Positions 62,876 through 64,000 of a stretch of DNA of 64,000 bases are shown one piece after another. The notes beneath the pieces were generated by a model, which saw only the letters and a program-made list of their open reading frames with translations, had not been told where the DNA came from and searched no databases. The stretch spans positions 64,458-128,457 of the forward strand of contig JARKQC010000203.1 of assembly GCA_029974985.1 (NCBI GenBank). The letters run 5' to 3'. Both the position numbers and the translations under genes were made by a program. Within the stretch, counting starts at the first letter, position 1. Every line of letters starts with the position of its first letter. Source of the DNA: Bacteroidota bacterium. Its GTDB lineage: Bacteria; Bacteroidota; Ignavibacteria; Kapaibacteriales; UBA2268.

Positions 62876-62910
62876 TAAAAAATAATGTTACACATTTCTT
62901 TGAGATTATT

Positions 62911-64000
62911 ATGAAAACAAGGCTACTTATTCTTGCAATATTATTACTATCTTTTAAAATGATTTTAGCAAATGATAATAATAAAGTACCATTTTCAAAT
63001 TGGAATACAGGGATACTAAGTTTACAGGAAGATTTACCAGAAGATTTTCCTAAAATTAAAGTTGATATTGTGAATAATCCTTTTCCGGGTAAAATTGTTA
63101 TGGAGTGCTTTCAGGTTTCGACTCCAGAACCTAATTATATAATGATATCAGATGAAAATGGTAATATCGAATATTTCCATAAAGCCCAAGATCAGGGTGC
63201 AGATTTTAAAATTCAGCCCAATGGGAGGTTTTCTTATGCATCGAGAGTTAAAGTTGGTGATAAATACCAAGCAGGACCAATCACAGTACAAAATATAAAA
63301 GTGCAACACAAAATTTTTGATAGTGATTTTAATATTATTGATTCTGTACAAATGCAAAATGAATTATTAGCGGATATGCACGAATTTGTAATTTTGCCAA
63401 ATGGTAATTATTTAGCTTTGTCTTATGAGGCTTTTCCTATTGATATGAGTAAATTAATTCCAAACGGAAATCCGAATGCTTTTGTAATTGGTACTATTTT
63501 GCAAGAACTTGATAAAGATAAAAATTGTGTTTTCCAATGGAGAAGTTTAGATTATATTCCCGTACTTGCTTCGAAAGATAATTTAACAAAAACAACTTTT
63601 GAACACGTACACGGCAATTCTATGTTCCTTGATAAAGATGGCAATATGATTGTGTCATTTCCAACTTCATTTGAAATTGTAAAAATAGATATGGTTACAG
63701 GTAAAATGGTTTGGAGATTTGGTGGTGATAGTAATGAATTTAAAATTACTGGCGATAACGAATTAGATAAACCATATTATTTCCGCATGCAACACGACGT
63801 TAAGCGATTAGAAAATGGTAATATGCTGTTTTATGATAATGCGGCTCAAAAGAAATCTGGTTGGAATTCACGAGCAGTAGAATACGAATTTAACGAAGAT
63901 GCTCGCACTGCACATCTTGTATGGGAATTTAAACATAATCCGCCGATTTCTGCTTTTGCGATGGGTTCAGCGCAAAGACTTAAAAATGGAAATACCTTGA
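62911..64000 (+). CDS. Exported arylsulfotransferase-family (ASST) protein, 3' end outside the window
   Basis: The ATG at 62911 opens a frame that is still open at the last base (363 codons seen), beginning with a signal peptide (about 1-20, MKTRLLILAILLLSFKMILA). The visible part follows the arylsulfotransferase (ASST/Arylsulfotran_2) propeller pattern: DMHEFVILPNGNYLAL near residue 154, FEHVHGNSMFLDKDGNM near 230, VTGKMVWRFGGD near 262, MQHDVKRLENGNMLFYDN near 292 and VWEFKHNPP near 335. The conserved His residues of these blades match those used for sulfate transfer in characterised ASSTs, but related non-enzymatic propellers exist. The remaining blade(s) and any T9SS domain are beyond the window. 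Confidence 0.8.
   Translation, partial: MKTRLLILAILLLSFKMILANDNNKVPFSNWNTGILSLQEDLPEDFPKIKVDIVNNPFPGKIVMECFQVSTPEPNYIMISDENGNIEYFHKAQDQGADFKIQPNGRFSYASRVKVGDKYQAGPITVQNIKVQHKIFDSDFNIIDSVQMQNELLADMHEFVILPNGNYLALSYEAFPIDMSKLIPNGNPNAFVIGTILQELDKDKNCVFQWRSLDYIPVLASKDNLTKTTFEHVHGNSMFLDKDGNMIVSFPTSFEIVKIDMVTGKMVWRFGGDSNEFKITGDNELDKPYYFRMQHDVKRLENGNMLFYDNAAQKKSGWNSRAVEYEFNEDARTAHLVWEFKHNPPISAFAMGSAQRLKNGNTL

Overview
The window is strongly AT-rich, densely coded DNA from a Gram-negative bacterium of the Fibrobacterota-Chlorobi-Bacteroidota (FCB) superphylum, most likely an Ignavibacteria/Kapaibacteria-like or deep Bacteroidota lineage. The evidence is three exported proteins with type IX secretion (T9SS) C-terminal sorting domains, several OmpA/PD40 envelope proteins, a GWxTD-domain protein, a DUF2279 protein, IgGFc-binding and CotH/lamin-tail surface proteins, and promoters of the Bacteroidota type (TTTG about 19 nt before TAnnTTTG). 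Many genes lack an obvious Shine-Dalgarno sequence, and several exported proteins appear to start at TTG. I found no rRNA, tRNA, CRISPR array, transposase or prophage. This is a core-genome segment with a few dispersed intergenic repeats.

Layout. 1-5.9 kb: the end of a GT-C glycosyltransferase, a DUF2279 protein, a RodZ-like protein, and a minus-strand operon HIT - rsmA - PAP2 - kdsD. 6.1-8.2 kb: a DUF255 (SSP411-like) protein. 8.3-12.8 kb: a three-gene operon for an electron-bifurcating-type NAD-linked [FeFe] hydrogenase (NuoF-like, catalytic and NuoE-like subunits) behind a good promoter. 13.2-18.6 kb: two large T9SS cargo proteins. 18.9-22.3 kb: minus-strand trxA - PCD - eno - phosphohexomutase operon. 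22.5-25.2 kb: OsmC, an exported protein and a solitary nuoD. 25.3-28.8 kb: an OmpA-family barrel protein followed by coaC and coaB, which are split by a frameshift at a run of 11 A residues. 28.9-29.4 kb: a TetR regulator. 29.6-37.8 kb: a tight plus-strand run lepA - two signal peptidases - ispF - histidine kinase - ruvX - GWxTD protein. 37.9-42 kb: TPR protein, DUF2142 membrane protein, MsbA-like ABC exporter. 42.2-48.4 kb: a small Cys-repeat secreted protein, mtaB, exported and OmpA proteins, msrA, PAP2 and J-domain genes. 48.6-57 kb: a plus-strand series with three exported proteins (one with an IgGFc-binding domain joined to a barrel), ccmB-like, cysS, a DUF2520 protein and a lipoprotein. 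57.1-59.9 kb: minus-strand ybaB - recR - two lipoproteins - carbonic anhydrase. 60-64 kb: pspA with a YbjN-like partner, an unknown protein, and the start of an exported arylsulfotransferase-family protein.

Together the genes describe an anaerobic or facultative heterotroph: a ferredoxin/NADH-linked hydrogenase next to glycolysis, thioredoxin-dependent redox repair, and much envelope building, export and surface display. The most notable signal is the coaBC frameshift. The ligase half has no conventional start codon upstream of its conserved nucleotide-binding motif, so either reads slip at A11 (transcriptional slippage or ribosomal frameshifting) or the assembly lacks one base.
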